Source: Lachnospiraceae bacterium (GTDB taxonomy: Bacteria; Bacillota; Clostridia; Lachnospirales; Lachnospiraceae). Taken from it: a stretch of DNA of 64,000 nucleotides. The notes beneath the pieces were generated by a model. That model was given only the letters and a program-made list of their open reading frames with translations, was not told the origin of the DNA and did no database searches. The stretch spans positions 1-64,000 of the forward strand of contig JAILAD010000013.1 of assembly GCA_024681795.1 (NCBI GenBank), given 5' to 3'. Of the stretch, positions 9,115 to 18,745 are shown one piece after another. Each line of letters opens with the position of its first letter. The stretch's first letter is position 1. A program made the position numbers and the translations under genes.

Positions 9115-9885
9115 TTATTTCTTACTTTCTCCGGAGACTAATTCATCCGCCAATGCACGGTATGCTTCCGCACCCGCAGATTTACCGTCATAAATATTAA
9201 TCGGCTGACCATAACTTGGGGCCTCCGCAAGTCTTACGTTTCTGGGAATCATTGTCTTGAAAATTCTTTCTTCCAATGCTTCCTTAACGCTTTCCACAAC
9301 TTCCTCCGAGAGATTGGTTCTGGAATCATACATTGTGAAAACTACACCTTCCATGTTCAGGTTCGGATTAATTTTTTTTCTGATCAGATTTACCGTATGG
9401 ATTAACTGGCTTAATCCTTCCATCGCATAATACTCACACTGAATCGGTACCAACACACTGTCTGCAGTAGTCATGGCATTGATGGTGAGCATACTGAGTG
9501 AAGGAGGACAGTCAATAAAAATATAATCATATTGGTCTTTGACCCAGTCAATTTCGTTTTTTAATACAAATTCTTTTCTGTCCTGGTCGATCAATTCAAT
9601 TTCCGCAGCTGCCAGATTTACATTGCTCGGAATCAAAGAAAGATTATCATTCACATCCTGAATAATGCATTCTTTTACGGAACACTCTCCCAGCATTAAT
9701 TCATATACGGTATTGTCCAGTTCGTTCTTCTCAATTCCGAATCCGGTAGTCGCGTTTCCCTGTGGATCGGTATCAATTACCAAAACTTTTTTTCCTTTTT
9801 CTGCCACACATGCAGCAAGATTAATAGTAGTAGTTGTTTTTCCCACGCCGCCTTTTTGGTTTGCAATTGCAATTACTTTTCCCAT
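9115..9885 (-). CDS. parA: Chromosome partitioning ATPase ParA (Soj)
   Basis: 256 residues. The deviant Walker A motif KGGVGKTTT is at residues 10-18, Walker B is FIDCPPSLSML (near 124), and VIDTDPQGNATTG follows the first strand. There is no long N-terminal extension, so it is a chromosomal (Soj-type) ParA. ATP-bound dimers coat the nucleoid and are released by ParB, moving origins apart and tuning DnaA. RBS GGGAGG precedes ATG. It is transcribed ahead of parB with a 124-base gap. Confidence 0.96.
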   Translation of the reverse strand: MGKVIAIANQKGGVGKTTTTINLAACVAEKGKKVLVIDTDPQGNATTGFGIEKNELDNTVYELMLGECSVKECIIQDVNDNLSLIPSNVNLAAAEIELIDQDRKEFVLKNEIDWVKDQYDYIFIDCPPSLSMLTINAMTTADSVLVPIQCEYYAMEGLSQLIHTVNLIRKKINPNLNMEGVVFTMYDSRTNLSEEVVESVKEALEERIFKTMIPRNVRLAEAPSYGQPINIYDGKSAGAEAYRALADELVSGESKK

Positions 9886-10144
9886 TCATTTCCTCCCGGT
9901 TACAACAATATATACGATAAGTTTCGATTATTATTATATTTTTTTACAGTCCCTTTAGTATCTCTTCTTTATTTTTAAATGTTTCTTCTTTAGTTTTACA
10001 CTGATTCTATAAATTCTATATTGTATCTCATATTTTATTATCAAGTTTGACGCTTTGACATTGTATCACTTTTACTTCTCTTTATCTATATAAAGTTTTC
10101 CACTCGGTTCGTTTGTAACCTTATTTTTTACAAAATATTGTGGC

Positions 10145-10171
10145 TGTGGATAATGTGGATAATGTTGATAA
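10145..10171 (+). promoter_or_regulatory. Three tandem DnaA boxes
   Basis: TGTGGATAA at 10145-10153 and 10154-10162 are perfect, followed by TGTTGATAA (one mismatch) at 10163-10171. They abut without spacing and share one orientation. An AT-rich tract with TTTTATAAATTTTATTG follows directly. Confidence 0.8.
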
Positions 10172-10208
10172 ACAATTTTATAAATTTTATTGCAATTTGT
10201 TACAAAAA

Positions 10209-10224
10209 TGTTTCACGTGAAAAA
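10209..10224. promoter_or_regulatory. parS-like site
   Basis: TGTTTCACGTGAAAAA, 14 of 16 matches to parS. It is the first of three sites within 100 bases upstream of parA. Confidence 0.85.
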
Positions 10225-10244
10225 ATACTATATCTTGGTATTAA

Positions 10245-10260
10245 TGTTTCACGTGAAACA
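10245..10260. promoter_or_regulatory. parS site, perfect
   Basis: TGTTTCACGTGAAACA, identical to the consensus 16-mer bound by ParB/Spo0J. Confidence 0.95.
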
Positions 10261-10292
10261 TTATATCTTGTTTTTTAAAAAAAGAAAAGAAT

Positions 10293-10308
10293 TGTTTCAC
10301 GTGAAACA
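10293..10308. promoter_or_regulatory. parS site, perfect
   Basis: TGTTTCACGTGAAACA, second perfect 16-mer, followed 4 bases later by a DnaA box. Confidence 0.95.
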
Positions 10309-10311
10309 AAT

Positions 10312-10320
10312 TGTGGATAA
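10312..10320 (+). promoter_or_regulatory. DnaA box
   Basis: TGTGGATAA, perfect match to the 9-mer, 4 bases after a perfect parS site. ParB loading and DnaA binding could affect each other here. Confidence 0.7.
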
Positions 10321-10392
10321 AAAAATAAAGAAAAAGAGATAAAACTATATATGGTATTCAGTGTATCCGGTTCACAGTATTCAGACATAATA

Positions 10393-10419
10393 AAAGCCGG
10401 CAATCAAACAGCTGGCTTT
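10393..10419 (-). terminator. Terminator of the coiled-coil gene
   Basis: AAAGCCGGC and GCTGGCTTT form a 9-bp stem (one G-U pair) with a 9-base loop; read leftwards it is followed by TTTTATTA. Confidence 0.75.
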
Positions 10420-10508
10420 CAGATAAATGATTTCAAATCATAATGTTTTAAATAGAGCATTTTATTTATTTTATAAAAAAGATTTTAAAATATAAACGGA
10501 GTATAAAT

Positions 10509-11162
10509 TTAATTTCCGTATTTTACAGAAATAGCACGCAATTCATTTCTGGCCCGATAAGGATCCTGAATTGTATAGTTTGCAATTTCACCACACTGAT
10601 ATGCTACCAGTGAAAGAGCATCCAACACCTGCTTCACATCCGGAGCAAAAATGTCTTCAACTTCCTCTTGTTTATTTTTCTCTTCAGTAGATATGGTATT
10701 GTTAGAAGGCTCCGGTATAAAATCATCTATCGACATTTTATTATTCGAAGAATCAGAATCCTCTGTACTATCTTCATGCTCATTTAAAGTACTCATCTCC
10801 AGGTCATTTAATTTTTTTGCAATCTCATCTCGCTCTTCAATAATGGAATCTAAAAGTTCTACTCCTTCAATCAATTCTTCTTTTCGGTTTAACATGGTAT
10901 CCAATAATCCGTCCAGTCTGCCGAGTTCCATTTTTTCTCTTTTATAATCCTGTTCCAGTGTAATCTTTTCATCATATGCAGATAATTTATTTCTCGGAGA
11001 AAAGAAAGAATCATCACTCTCTGCTTTCAACTCATCCATTTTATGTGATATTAAAGTAATCTCTTCAAATTTACTGTTTCTTTCCAATAATATTTTTTCA
11101 TATTCGGAGCTGGCCTGTGCAGCAAGTGTCAATAATAAATCTCTTAAGCCTGCCTGATCCAT
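10509..11162 (-). CDS. Coiled-coil protein of unknown function, origin-proximal
   Basis: 217 residues from the ATG at 11162 (MDQAGLRDLL), preceded by AAAAAGGAGG; the longer frame to 11255 would translate the promoter palindromes and is rejected. The protein is highly charged. Residues about 15-115 look like an antiparallel coiled coil (KFEEITLISHKMDELKAE, ELIEGVELLDSIIEERDEI). Then comes an acidic Ser/Asp/Glu-rich linker with SIDDFIPEPS and a small helical C-terminus ending ISVKYGN. No membrane segment or enzyme motif is seen. It lies between the parS cluster and rsmG. Two CTACAnnTGTAG palindromes in its promoter region suggest repression. Confidence 0.7.
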   Translation of the reverse strand: MDQAGLRDLLLTLAAQASSEYEKILLERNSKFEEITLISHKMDELKAESDDSFFSPRNKLSAYDEKITLEQDYKREKMELGRLDGLLDTMLNRKEELIEGVELLDSIIEERDEIAKKLNDLEMSTLNEHEDSTEDSDSSNNKMSIDDFIPEPSNNTISTEEKNKQEEVEDIFAPDVKQVLDALSLVAYQCGEIANYTIQDPYRARNELRAISVKYGN

Positions 11163-11232
11163 TATAAAGACCTCCTTTTTATATATCCATATAATAAAAT
11201 AATATATGTAATGTAAACTGCTGTAAAATTGA

Positions 11233-11246
11233 ACTACAAATGTAGT
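11233..11246. promoter_or_regulatory. CTACAnnTGTAG palindrome, operator candidate 1
   Basis: ACTACAAATGTAGT, 71 bases before the coiled-coil gene start. Same core as at 6028-6041 and 11273-11286. Confidence 0.6.
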
Positions 11247-11267
11247 ACAATACAAAACAGAAATATA

Positions 11268-11291
11268 ATTATACTACATTTGTAGTATAAT
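11268..11291. promoter_or_regulatory. 11-bp inverted repeat, operator candidate 2
   Basis: ATTATACTACA, TT, then the exact reverse complement. Read leftwards its right half contains TATAAT, so a repressor bound here could cover a -10 element. The stretch from here to rsmG (to 11449) shows only AT-rich repeats of the type ATATTTCGT(G)TATAT. Confidence 0.6.
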
Positions 11292-11449
11292 GTTTTAATC
11301 ATTCAAATTGTTTTATGATAATATTTAGGTTATGCTTGTTCGAACTTATTTTTTGAACAATAATTTTTAAGAATAATTTCGTATATATTTCGTGTATATC
11401 TTACAAACATATTTCGTATATATCTTATAAATATTTTGTCTGACCGGGT

Positions 11450-12181
11450 CTATAACGGATTCTTAGTCGGAAGTCCCGCTTTTCTCGGATACTTTTTAGC
11501 GGTGTTCTGTTTTTTCCCGATTAATATAAGTGTTCTTTTTAAGTCGGATCCGGGAAGTACAAACGAAACTTCTTTCTCGAATTTTCCTCCGCACAGAAAA
11601 ATTGCATTACCGGCTGCATCAATTTCTTCCATGGCTTTTTCGGATTTATAGGAAACAAAATACCCTCCGACTTTTACAAACGGAAGACAATATTCCGAAA
11701 GTGCGGACAAATTTGCAACCGCTCTGGATACGGCATAATCGTATTTTTCGCGGTACTCTGTATTTTGGGCAAGTTCCTCAGCCCTGGCATGAATGCACTC
11801 AATCGAGCCTGTTTCGTTTAAATCCAGTTTGCGAACAACTTCATTTAAAAAAGTAATTCTCTTATTGAGAGAATCCATCAGGGTTATTTTTGAATTTGGA
11901 AACAAAATCTTTAAGGGGATTCCGGGAAAACCGGCTCCCGTACCGATATCAATCAGGGAAAATTCACATTCTTCGGGAGATTCGGAAAGCTCCGGAAATG
12001 CTTTTACAAAAGAAAGCGAATCCAGAAAATGTTTTAGATAAACATCTTCTCTCTCCGTAATGGCAGTTAAATTCATTTTCTCATTCCATTCCGCCAAAAG
12101 AGTAAAATACTCTTCAAATTGATTCAACTGCTTATCACTTAATTCAATTCTGAATTCACTTAATCTCTTACTAAAATCCAT
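11450..12181 (-). CDS. rsmG: 16S rRNA (guanine527-N7)-methyltransferase
   Basis: 243 residues. The SAM-binding motif DIGTGAGFPGIPLKI lies around residues 77-91, followed by TLMDSLNKRITFLNE. This is the GidB/RsmG family, which methylates G527 of 16S rRNA; loss is known to give low-level streptomycin resistance. It follows mnmG with a 42-base gap, the usual clostridial order. Confidence 0.95.
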   Translation of the reverse strand: MDFSKRLSEFRIELSDKQLNQFEEYFTLLAEWNEKMNLTAITEREDVYLKHFLDSLSFVKAFPELSESPEECEFSLIDIGTGAGFPGIPLKILFPNSKITLMDSLNKRITFLNEVVRKLDLNETGSIECIHARAEELAQNTEYREKYDYAVSRAVANLSALSEYCLPFVKVGGYFVSYKSEKAMEEIDAAGNAIFLCGGKFEKEVSFVLPGSDLKRTLILIGKKQNTAKKYPRKAGLPTKNPL

Positions 12182-12223
12182 GCTTCAATCTCAATTCAAT
12201 GTCATATTTTACAGAAGAATACT

Positions 12224-14125
12224 TTACTTTTTCGAGGCGAGATACACCAGTAATACCGAAACATCCGCCGGTGTCACTCCGCTGATTCTCGAAGCCTGTC
12301 CGATGGAAATCGGACGAAACTGTTTTAACTTCTGCCTTGCCTCCAGCCGAAGGGAAAGAACATCATCATAATCGATATCATCCGGAATCCTGTGATTTTC
12401 ATTCTTTTTAAAACTCTTTACCTGCTGCAGCTGTCTTGCAATATATCCTTCGTATTTGATGTTGATGCAAACCTGCTCCACCACATCCTTCGGTAACTCA
12501 GGACGGTCCGGGTCAAGCTCGTGCAGAAATTCATAATCCAGTTCCTGACGGCACATTAAATCCGCGATGGATGCCGCAGTCTTAAGCGGAGCGGATTCTC
12601 TCTTTGCAAGAACATCCGTTACTTTCTTACTTCCACCTACAAATGTAGTTTTAAGACGGTTTACTTCTTCATCTATTTTATTCTGCTTTTCCACCGTCCG
12701 GTTATAAACCTCTTCCGAAACAAGACCTGCTTCAAAGCCGAATTTCCGAAGTCTTAAATCAGCATTGTCCTGTCTTAAAAGCAAACGATATTCCGCCCTG
12801 GATGTCATCATCCGGTACGGTTCCCGATTGTCTTTGGTAACAAGGTCGTCAATCAATACCCCGATATATGCATCCGATCTTTGTAAAATCAAAGGCTCTT
12901 TATTTTTTAATTTGTTTGCGGTATTGATTCCCGCAATCAGTCCCTGCGCCGCCGCTTCCTCATAACCGGAACTTCCGTTAAACTGCCCTGCGGAAAATAA
13001 ATTTTCCACCTTCTTTAATTCCAGTGAAGGTTTTAACTGGCCGGGTGCCAGACAGTCATATTCAATTGCATAGGCATTGCGGACGATTTTACAATTTTCA
13101 AGTCCGGGAACGGTTCGATACATTGCAAGCTGCACATCCTCCGGAAGAGAGGAAGACATGCCTCCGATATATACTTCGTTTGTATAAAGTCCTTCCGGCT
13201 CTATAAATACCTGATGACGTTCCTTATCCGCAAATTTTACAACCTTGTCTTCAATTGACGGACAATATCTCGGTCCGGTTCCTTCAATAATTCCGGCATA
13301 AATCGGAGAACGGTCCAGGTTCGCACGAATTATTTCATGTGTTTTTTCATTTGTATATGTCAGATAACAGGAAACCTGCTCTTTTTGTACGGAATCCGGA
13401 TCTGTGGAAAACGAAAAAGGAATAATAGGAGTATCTCCGGTCTGCTCTTCCATCTTTGAAAAATCAACCGTACGCTTATCCATTCTTGCGGGCGTACCGG
13501 TTTTAAAACGGCGAAGTTCCACACCGATTGCTTCCAGTTCCTTAGTTAAGTGCGTAGCTGCCATAAGTCCGTTCGGTCCTGTATAGGTAATGGATTCTCC
13601 GCAAAGACATCTGGCATTTAAATAAGTACCGCTGCAGATAATTGCAGCCCTGCATTCGTAAATCATACCGGTTGCAATTTCCACACCGCAGACTTCCGGC
13701 TTACCGTCCCCGTTTATTTTGGTAAGAATTTTACAGACCTCACCCTGCTTGATGGTTAAATGTTCCTGATTTTCCAGTGTTCTTCGCATGGATTTGGTAT
13801 ATTCCATTTTATCGGCCTGTGCGCGAAGGGAATGAACCGCCGGACCTTTCGATACATTCAGCATCTTGGACTGAATAAAAGTCTTGTCGATATTTTTTCC
13901 CATCTCCCCACCAAGTGCATCCAGTTCTCTTACCAGATGTCCCTTGCTGGTTCCGCCGATATTCGGATTGCACGGCATCAGTGCTATGCTCTCAACGGAA
14001 ACCGTAAACATTACCGTTTCCAATCCGAGTCTTGCACAGGCAAGAGCCGCCTCGCATCCTGCGTGACCGGCCCCTATAATACAAACATCGACACTGTCTG
14101 TTATTTTAGAATTCTGTTCTGACAT
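12224..14125 (-). CDS. mnmG: tRNA uridine-34 carboxymethylaminomethyl synthesis enzyme MnmG (GidA)
   Basis: 633 residues, full length. The FAD-binding dinucleotide motif [14 protein letters not shown] is at about residues 14-27, and [17 protein letters not shown] is the family signature. The C-terminal helical domain binds MnmE. With MnmE it installs the cmnm5 group at the wobble uridine of several tRNAs using FAD, glycine and methylene-THF. It starts 17 bases after mnmE ends. One in-frame CTACAAATGTAG motif occurs at 12637-12648. Confidence 0.97.
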   Translation of the reverse strand: MSEQNSKITDSVDVCIIGAGHAGCEAALACARLGLETVMFTVSVESIALMPCNPNIGGTSKGHLVRELDALGGEMGKNIDKTFIQSKMLNVSKGPAVHSLRAQADKMEYTKSMRRTLENQEHLTIKQGEVCKILTKINGDGKPEVCGVEIATGMIYECRAAIICSGTYLNARCLCGESITYTGPNGLMAATHLTKELEAIGVELRRFKTGTPARMDKRTVDFSKMEEQTGDTPIIPFSFSTDPDSVQKEQVSCYLTYTNEKTHEIIRANLDRSPIYAGIIEGTGPRYCPSIEDKVVKFADKERHQVFIEPEGLYTNEVYIGGMSSSLPEDVQLAMYRTVPGLENCKIVRNAYAIEYDCLAPGQLKPSLELKKVENLFSAGQFNGSSGYEEAAAQGLIAGINTANKLKNKEPLILQRSDAYIGVLIDDLVTKDNREPYRMMTSRAEYRLLLRQDNADLRLRKFGFEAGLVSEEVYNRTVEKQNKIDEEVNRLKTTFVGGSKKVTDVLAKRESAPLKTAASIADLMCRQELDYEFLHELDPDRPELPKDVVEQVCINIKYEGYIARQLQQVKSFKKNENHRIPDDIDYDDVLSLRLEARQKLKQFRPISIGQASRISGVTPADVSVLLVYLASKK

Positions 14126-14142
14126 TTTTGTTTCTCCAGGTT

Positions 14143-15555
14143 TTATTTTCCCATGCAGAATTTTGAAAAAATCTCATCCACCAGATCGTCATCGACTTCT
14201 TCACCGATAATTGCACCGAGAGATGCATAAGCCTGCATCAGATCGATGGAATAGAAATCTTCCGGCATATCATTCTGAAGTGAATCCTTCACTTTTTCAA
14301 TTGCAAGAATTGCTTCTTCCACCATATTTTTATGACGAAGCGAAGTCAGATATATTTCCTCATCCGTATTGATTTTTCCTTCAAAGAAAATCTCTTTTAT
14401 ATACCCGGTAAGTTCCGAAAGTCCTTCCGCAGTTTTTGCGGAAAAAGGAAGAACCTTCAAATGAACAGGAGGATTGTTTTCAAATATCCTTACGATATCC
14501 TCTTCTTTAACAACCGGGGTATCCGAATTTAAATCCGATTTATTCAAAATCGCAATAACGTTTTTCCCCTTCAAAAGAGGAGCCAGATATTTATCTTCTT
14601 CCGATAAGGAATCGGAACTGTCCAGTACGAAAATTACAAGTTCCGCTTTTTCAAGTGATTCCTTCGCTTTTTTAACCCCGATTAATTCAACTACATCTGT
14701 AGTTTCATGTATTCCGGCCGTATCAATCAGATGAAGGGAAACTCCATCAAGCGAAATATTTTCTTCAAGAGTATCTCTCGTTGTCCCGGCAACGGAAGTC
14801 ACAATTGCCCTTTCTTCTCCCAAAAGAAGATTTAAGAAGGAAGATTTTCCGACATTTGGTTTACCTACAATTGTAGTTTGAATACCGTTCATCATCATCT
14901 TTCCGTTATCGAAAGAATTTTTAAGATGAGTTAAAGAATCCGAAATTTCTTCCGTAATACCGGAAAGCCTTAATTTAATATCCATGGAATCATAATGTTC
15001 CGGATCGTCAATTACAGCTTCTATAAAAGCAATTTCATAAAGAATCTTTTCCCTTAATTCTTTAATTTTACAGGAAAGTCTTCCGCTCAACTGTCCGATG
15101 GAATTCTTTCTTGCATTTTCATTTCCGGAAGAAATCAGATCCATAACGGCTTCCGCTTCGGATAAATCGATTCTTCCGTTTAAGAAGGCCCGTTTTGTAA
15201 ATTCTCCCGGCTCCGCCAGTCTTGCTCCCGCTTTTACGGCAAGCATCAGTACTCTTTTTAACAGATATACGCCGCCGTGACAGTCGATTTCCACCACATC
15301 TTCTTTTGTGAAAGAGTGAGGAGAACGCATTAACAGAACCATTACCTCGTCTATGATTTTATAATCATTCTCACCGTTTCGTTCCACAATGTGACCGTAG
15401 TGAATGGTGTGAGTAGGCTGGTCCGATAATTTTTCGTGATTTGGTTTTTCAAATACGGTGTCTGCAATTTTTACCGCATCATCTCCGGAAATTCTGATAA
15501 TTCCGATTCCGGAAGGGGAAAGTGCAGTTGCAATTGCTACGATGGTTTCACTCAT
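14143..15555 (-). CDS. mnmE: tRNA modification GTPase MnmE
   Basis: 470 residues from the ATG at 15555 ([16 protein letters not shown]), preceded by GGGAGAATCATA. The open frame extends to 15633, but that part only translates the GGGTCAGGCACC repeats. The N-terminal folate-binding domain is followed by a G domain with GKPNVGKSS (G1), DTAGIHE (G3) and NKSD (G4), and the protein ends FCMGK with the conserved cysteine of the MnmE C-terminus. Partner of MnmG. Two CTACAnnTGTAG motifs lie inside, one encoding the residues just before G1. Confidence 0.96.
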   Translation of the reverse strand: MSETIVAIATALSPSGIGIIRISGDDAVKIADTVFEKPNHEKLSDQPTHTIHYGHIVERNGENDYKIIDEVMVLLMRSPHSFTKEDVVEIDCHGGVYLLKRVLMLAVKAGARLAEPGEFTKRAFLNGRIDLSEAEAVMDLISSGNENARKNSIGQLSGRLSCKIKELREKILYEIAFIEAVIDDPEHYDSMDIKLRLSGITEEISDSLTHLKNSFDNGKMMMNGIQTTIVGKPNVGKSSFLNLLLGEERAIVTSVAGTTRDTLEENISLDGVSLHLIDTAGIHETTDVVELIGVKKAKESLEKAELVIFVLDSSDSLSEEDKYLAPLLKGKNVIAILNKSDLNSDTPVVKEEDIVRIFENNPPVHLKVLPFSAKTAEGLSELTGYIKEIFFEGKINTDEEIYLTSLRHKNMVEEAILAIEKVKDSLQNDMPEDFYSIDLMQAYASLGAIIGEEVDDDLVDEIFSKFCMGK

Positions 15556-15568
15556 TATGATTCTCCCG

Positions 15569-15633
15569 GTGTCAGGCACCATTACAAAAGTAACAGTATT
15601 TTGTAACAATTTCGTAATGGGGTCAGGCACCAT
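15569..15633. repeat. Pair of GGTCAGGCACC repeats flanking an inverted ATTAC/GTAAT
   Basis: GGTGTCAGGCACCATTAC (15569-15585) and GTAATGGGGTCAGGCACCA (15614-15632) lie in the mnmE leader. CCATTAC in the first and GTAATGG in the second are inverted, so the pair could form a stem. Same family as at 1497-1544 and 33498-33540. Confidence 0.7.
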
Positions 15634-15704
15634 ATAGCAACTGCCCCGATAACAATCGGAGCAGTATATCGCAATCCTTATTGCTGCTGTAAAAATTATA
15701 ATCC

Positions 15705-16499
15705 TTATTTCTTCAATGTTACAACAACTTTTCTGTAAGGCTCTTCTCCCTCGGAGTGAGTCGTGACATATTTGTCATTCTGAAGAGCGGAGTGAATAAT
15801 TCTTCTTTCATACGGATTCATGGGTTCCAAAGAAACAGGACGGCGTGTTCTCTTAACTTTTGCCGCAATATTGCGTGCAAGATTTTCCAGAGTTGCTTTT
15901 CTGCGGCTTCTGTAATTCTCGGTATCAACCTTAACTCTGATGTATCCGTTGGTATTCTTGTTTACTACCAGAGATACAAGGTACTGCAGGGAATCAAGAG
16001 TCTGTCCTCTTTTTCCGATTAAAATACCCATATCATCTCCGATTAAATTGATATCAAGAAGTTCCTCTTCTGCATTATATTCTGCTTCCACTACCGCAGG
16101 AATATCCATTGCATGAAGTACATCCTTTAAGAAAGCAATGCTCTTTTCTTCCACTTCCTTTGCATTTACTGCAACTTTTTCTTTTTTGGATTCTTTCTTT
16201 TCTGTTTTTTCGGCTTCTTTTTCTTCCTTCTTTTCAGCCTTTACTTCTTCTTTTACGGCTTTCTTCTCTTCTTTTGCTTCTTCTTTGATTTCGCTCTTTT
16301 CAAATACTTCCGCTTCCAGAGCTTCCTCTTCTTTGACACGTGCTTTGATTAAAGCAGCCTTGGAACCGATTCCCAAAAATCCGGTACTTCCTTCTTCTAT
16401 TACTTCATAATCCAGTCTGTCACTTGCAACCACAAAATGCGTACATGCATCCGTAATTGCTTCCTGAACTGTCTTTGCACTAAATTCCATATATTCCAT
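15705..16499 (-). CDS. khpB: RNA-binding protein Jag/KhpB
   Basis: 264 residues. The N-terminal Jag-N domain spans about residues 1-55 (MEYMEFSAKTVQEAI, STGFLGIGSKAALIKARV). A Lys/Glu-rich linker of about 60 residues follows, then a KH domain with GILIGKRGQTLDSLQYLV and a C-terminal R3H domain (NPYERRIIHSALQND). It binds RNA and acts in cell division and envelope control, usually beside yidC as here. RBS GGAGG lies 10 bases before ATG. Confidence 0.93.
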   Translation of the reverse strand: MEYMEFSAKTVQEAITDACTHFVVASDRLDYEVIEEGSTGFLGIGSKAALIKARVKEEEALEAEVFEKSEIKEEAKEEKKAVKEEVKAEKKEEKEAEKTEKKESKKEKVAVNAKEVEEKSIAFLKDVLHAMDIPAVVEAEYNAEEELLDINLIGDDMGILIGKRGQTLDSLQYLVSLVVNKNTNGYIRVKVDTENYRSRRKATLENLARNIAAKVKRTRRPVSLEPMNPYERRIIHSALQNDKYVTTHSEGEEPYRKVVVTLKK

Positions 16500-16525
16500 T
16501 TTATTAAACCTCCAATACAGTAAAA

Positions 16526-17863
16526 CTATTTTTTCGTATTTTTCTCATTATAATTTTTTACCATGTTTGCACGGTCTGCCAGACTCTTCTGTTCACCTTT
16601 CGGTTTCTTCTCGGTTTTCTTCAGGTATTCCGCTGCTTTTTCACGATCCGCTTTTTTCTGCTCTTCGGATTTTTCAATCGCCTGTTTTACGGTACCTGTT
16701 TTTCCGGTATTGGCATTCATATTAAGCTTTTTGTTTAAGCCTTCCGTAATAACGCCTTTTTTCTTTAACTTCTCTGCATACTTTGCGTTATTCTTTGAAA
16801 TAATATCTTCCAGATTCATGGAATCAATATACTTATTGATTGCAACCTGCTGAATGGAACGAATTACTGCACCGGCCACCCAGTAAATACCCATACCGAT
16901 GGGAAGTGTGAAGCAGAAAAATGCGGACATTAAAGGCATCATGTTATTCATCATTTTCATGGATGACATCATCGCATTGTTCTGGTCATTCTGATCATTG
17001 TTTTTACTTGCCTGCGGCGTAAGTTTTAAGTTGAGCCACTGTGTTGCAGCGGAAAGCAGGGGAATCATTACCGCCATGATAATAATCCACCAGTTCTTCT
17101 GGTCGGATGCCCACTGCATTTTTAAGGTTTCCCAGGGAGAAAATGCAATATTCAGTCCGAGGAAATTATTGTAGTGATTGAGAGTAGTCATGGTCTGCGT
17201 AATGTCAGCACCCAGCAGAGAAAATCTGGAACGAAGTGCTGCCCAGTCCGCAGCGGTTGCTCTGTTTAAAACATCAATGAAGGTATTGGAAATATAAGTA
17301 ATACCTTCTGCCGTTTCATATGTGAAATTTTTATTGGTAAACTGTTTGGAAAAATATTTGGCGGAAGACAAGGTCTGCATAAATTCAGGGCTTCCGCTCA
17401 TATAAATCAGTTTGTCAACCAGACCGGTATATGCAGCTTTTACCTGGGGAACATATGCGGGAATTGCATAGATAACCCTGTAAAGAGCAAACAGAATCGG
17501 CATCTGAATCAATAACTGAAGACAGCTTCCGGAAGGAGATACACCGTATTTGGCATAAACCGCTTTCGTCTCCTCCTGCATTTTCATCATGGATTCCTGA
17601 TCCGTTTTTCCTTTATATTTATTCTGAATAGCGGTCAGTTCAGGATTCATGATGGCTGACATTTTTGAAAATTTCTGCTGCTTAATGGTAAGCGGCAGCA
17701 AAGCCAGATAAATTACTACCGTAAAGATAATAATCGATAATCCTATATTCGGAATTCCGATTTTATCAAGTACCCAGAAAATACCCTGCATAATCAGGCC
17801 GAGTAATTTTGCGACGGGTCCTATAATAAAAGTAGAATTCTGCGACAACAGTATTTCTAACAC
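16526..17863 (-). CDS. yidC: Membrane protein insertase YidC/OxaA
   Basis: 445 residues, starting from a GTG at 17863 with AGGAGGTAGAA before it. There are five or six membrane segments in the Gram-positive YidC pattern: an N-terminal helix, then GLSIIIFTVVIYLALLPLTI, SCLQLLIQMPILFALYRVIY, and later helices including MPLMSAFFCFTLPIGMGIYW. A long extracytoplasmic insert lies between the second and third. The C-terminal tail is Lys/Glu-rich and could bind ribosomes. It inserts membrane proteins alone or with SecYEG. Confidence 0.95.
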   Translation of the reverse strand: MLEILLSQNSTFIIGPVAKLLGLIMQGIFWVLDKIGIPNIGLSIIIFTVVIYLALLPLTIKQQKFSKMSAIMNPELTAIQNKYKGKTDQESMMKMQEETKAVYAKYGVSPSGSCLQLLIQMPILFALYRVIYAIPAYVPQVKAAYTGLVDKLIYMSGSPEFMQTLSSAKYFSKQFTNKNFTYETAEGITYISNTFIDVLNRATAADWAALRSRFSLLGADITQTMTTLNHYNNFLGLNIAFSPWETLKMQWASDQKNWWIIIMAVMIPLLSAATQWLNLKLTPQASKNNDQNDQNNAMMSSMKMMNNMMPLMSAFFCFTLPIGMGIYWVAGAVIRSIQQVAINKYIDSMNLEDIISKNNAKYAEKLKKKGVITEGLNKKLNMNANTGKTGTVKQAIEKSEEQKKADREKAAEYLKKTEKKPKGEQKSLADRANMVKNYNEKNTKK

Positions 17864-17895
17864 TTCTACCTCCTAAAAAAGTCGTCCTGAGATGA

Positions 17896-18156
17896 TTATT
17901 GGGATATATCCGAATATACTACCTCTTTTTTTCTTTGATATTTCATTTGAGGAACCGGATCATATCCTCCTTTTGAAAAGGGATTACAACGCAAAATTCT
18001 CCACGCCGCAAGGAAACTTCCCTTGAGGGCACCGTGTGTCTTTACCGCTTCCAGTCCGTAAGCGGAACAGGTCGGATAATAGGGACATTTGGTGCTTTTT
18101 AGTGGAGATAAATAAATCTGATAAAATCTTATTATGAAAATTAGAATTTTTTTCAT
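17896..18156 (-). CDS. yidD: Membrane protein insertion efficiency factor YidD
   Basis: 86 residues. Signature motifs are [15 protein letters not shown] (about residues 24-38) and [14 protein letters not shown]. It is a small inner-face membrane protein that helps YidC. It lies between rnpA and yidC in the standard order. Confidence 0.95.
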   Translation of the reverse strand: MKKILIFIIRFYQIYLSPLKSTKCPYYPTCSAYGLEAVKTHGALKGSFLAAWRILRCNPFSKGGYDPVPQMKYQRKKEVVYSDISQ

Positions 18157-18195
18157 ATAAAATTATAATATTTAAATTTACTTACAATCCCGACT

Positions 18196-18528
18196 TCACT
18201 GCATTTTCAATGCATGATGAAGCTTCATAAGATGAATGAGTGCATCCGTTACTTCTTTATAAGAAATAACTTCCGCTCCTTTTCTTACTATGACTGCAAT
18301 GTTTAAACCACTATTAAACATATCCTCATGCAGTCTGAAACTTTCTTTCACCAGACGTTTCATATGATGTCTGACTACACTGTTTCCTATTTTCTTTGAA
18401 ACGGAAACACCTAATCTGTTTATTCCAAGATCGTTTTTCGACACATACATTACAAAATACTTATTGGCATAGGATTTGCCTGTTTGGTAAACAGATTGAA
18501 ATTCTGAATTGCTTCTTAATCTTTCCAT
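18196..18528 (-). CDS. rnpA: Ribonuclease P protein component
   Basis: 110 residues, basic. It starts MERLRSNSEFQSVYQTGKSY and has the central RHHMKRLVKESFR helix corresponding to the RNR motif that contacts the RNase P RNA. It supports 5'-end maturation of tRNAs. It follows rpmH as in most bacteria. Confidence 0.95.
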   Translation of the reverse strand: MERLRSNSEFQSVYQTGKSYANKYFVMYVSKNDLGINRLGVSVSKKIGNSVVRHHMKRLVKESFRLHEDMFNSGLNIAVIVRKGAEVISYKEVTDALIHLMKLHHALKMQ

Positions 18529-18610
18529 TAATTTAAATTAACTTATATAATGTAAGAAAATTATGAAAGTAAAATGCGCATAAAAAAGGCCACTTAACGC
18601 GGCCCTTAAT

Positions 18611-18745
18611 TTATGCTGATAATACTTTTCTACCTTTAGCTCTTCTTGCAGCTAACACTTTTCTTCCGCCGGGCGTGCTCATTCTTGCGCGAAAGCCATG
18701 AACTTTTGATCTCTGTCTTTTCTTAGGCTGAAATGTCATCTTCAT
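18611..18745 (-). CDS. rpmH: Ribosomal protein L34
   Basis: 44 residues, [18 protein letters not shown] onward, ending [10 protein letters not shown]; very basic and of exact L34 length. The RBS is AGGAGGTGT before the ATG at 18745. It is the first gene of the leftward block and has a near-consensus promoter 45-75 bases upstream. Confidence 0.97.
   Translation of the reverse strand: MKMTFQPKKRQRSKVHGFRARMSTPGGRKVLAARRAKGRKVLSA

Larger units (their letters stand above)
9886..10508. other. parA upstream region: DnaA boxes, three parS sites, terminator
   Basis: This 623-base non-coding stretch is very AT-rich. From left to right it holds the parA promoter region (no clear -35/-10 pair could be fixed), three head-to-tail DnaA boxes at 10145-10171, parS sites at 10209, 10245 and 10293, a further DnaA box at 10312, and a hairpin at 10393-10419 that ends the coiled-coil gene. 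It has the make-up of an origin-proximal partition region. Confidence 0.75.

Noticed and set aside
15556-15633. N-terminal extension of MnmE
   Set aside because: The extra codons translate the GGGTCAGGCACC repeats; the RBS and the family's usual start support the ATG at 15555.
15641-15665. Terminator between jag and mnmE
   Set aside because: CTGCCCCGAT/ATCGGAGCAG can pair with one mismatch, but no T-run follows on the transcribed strand.
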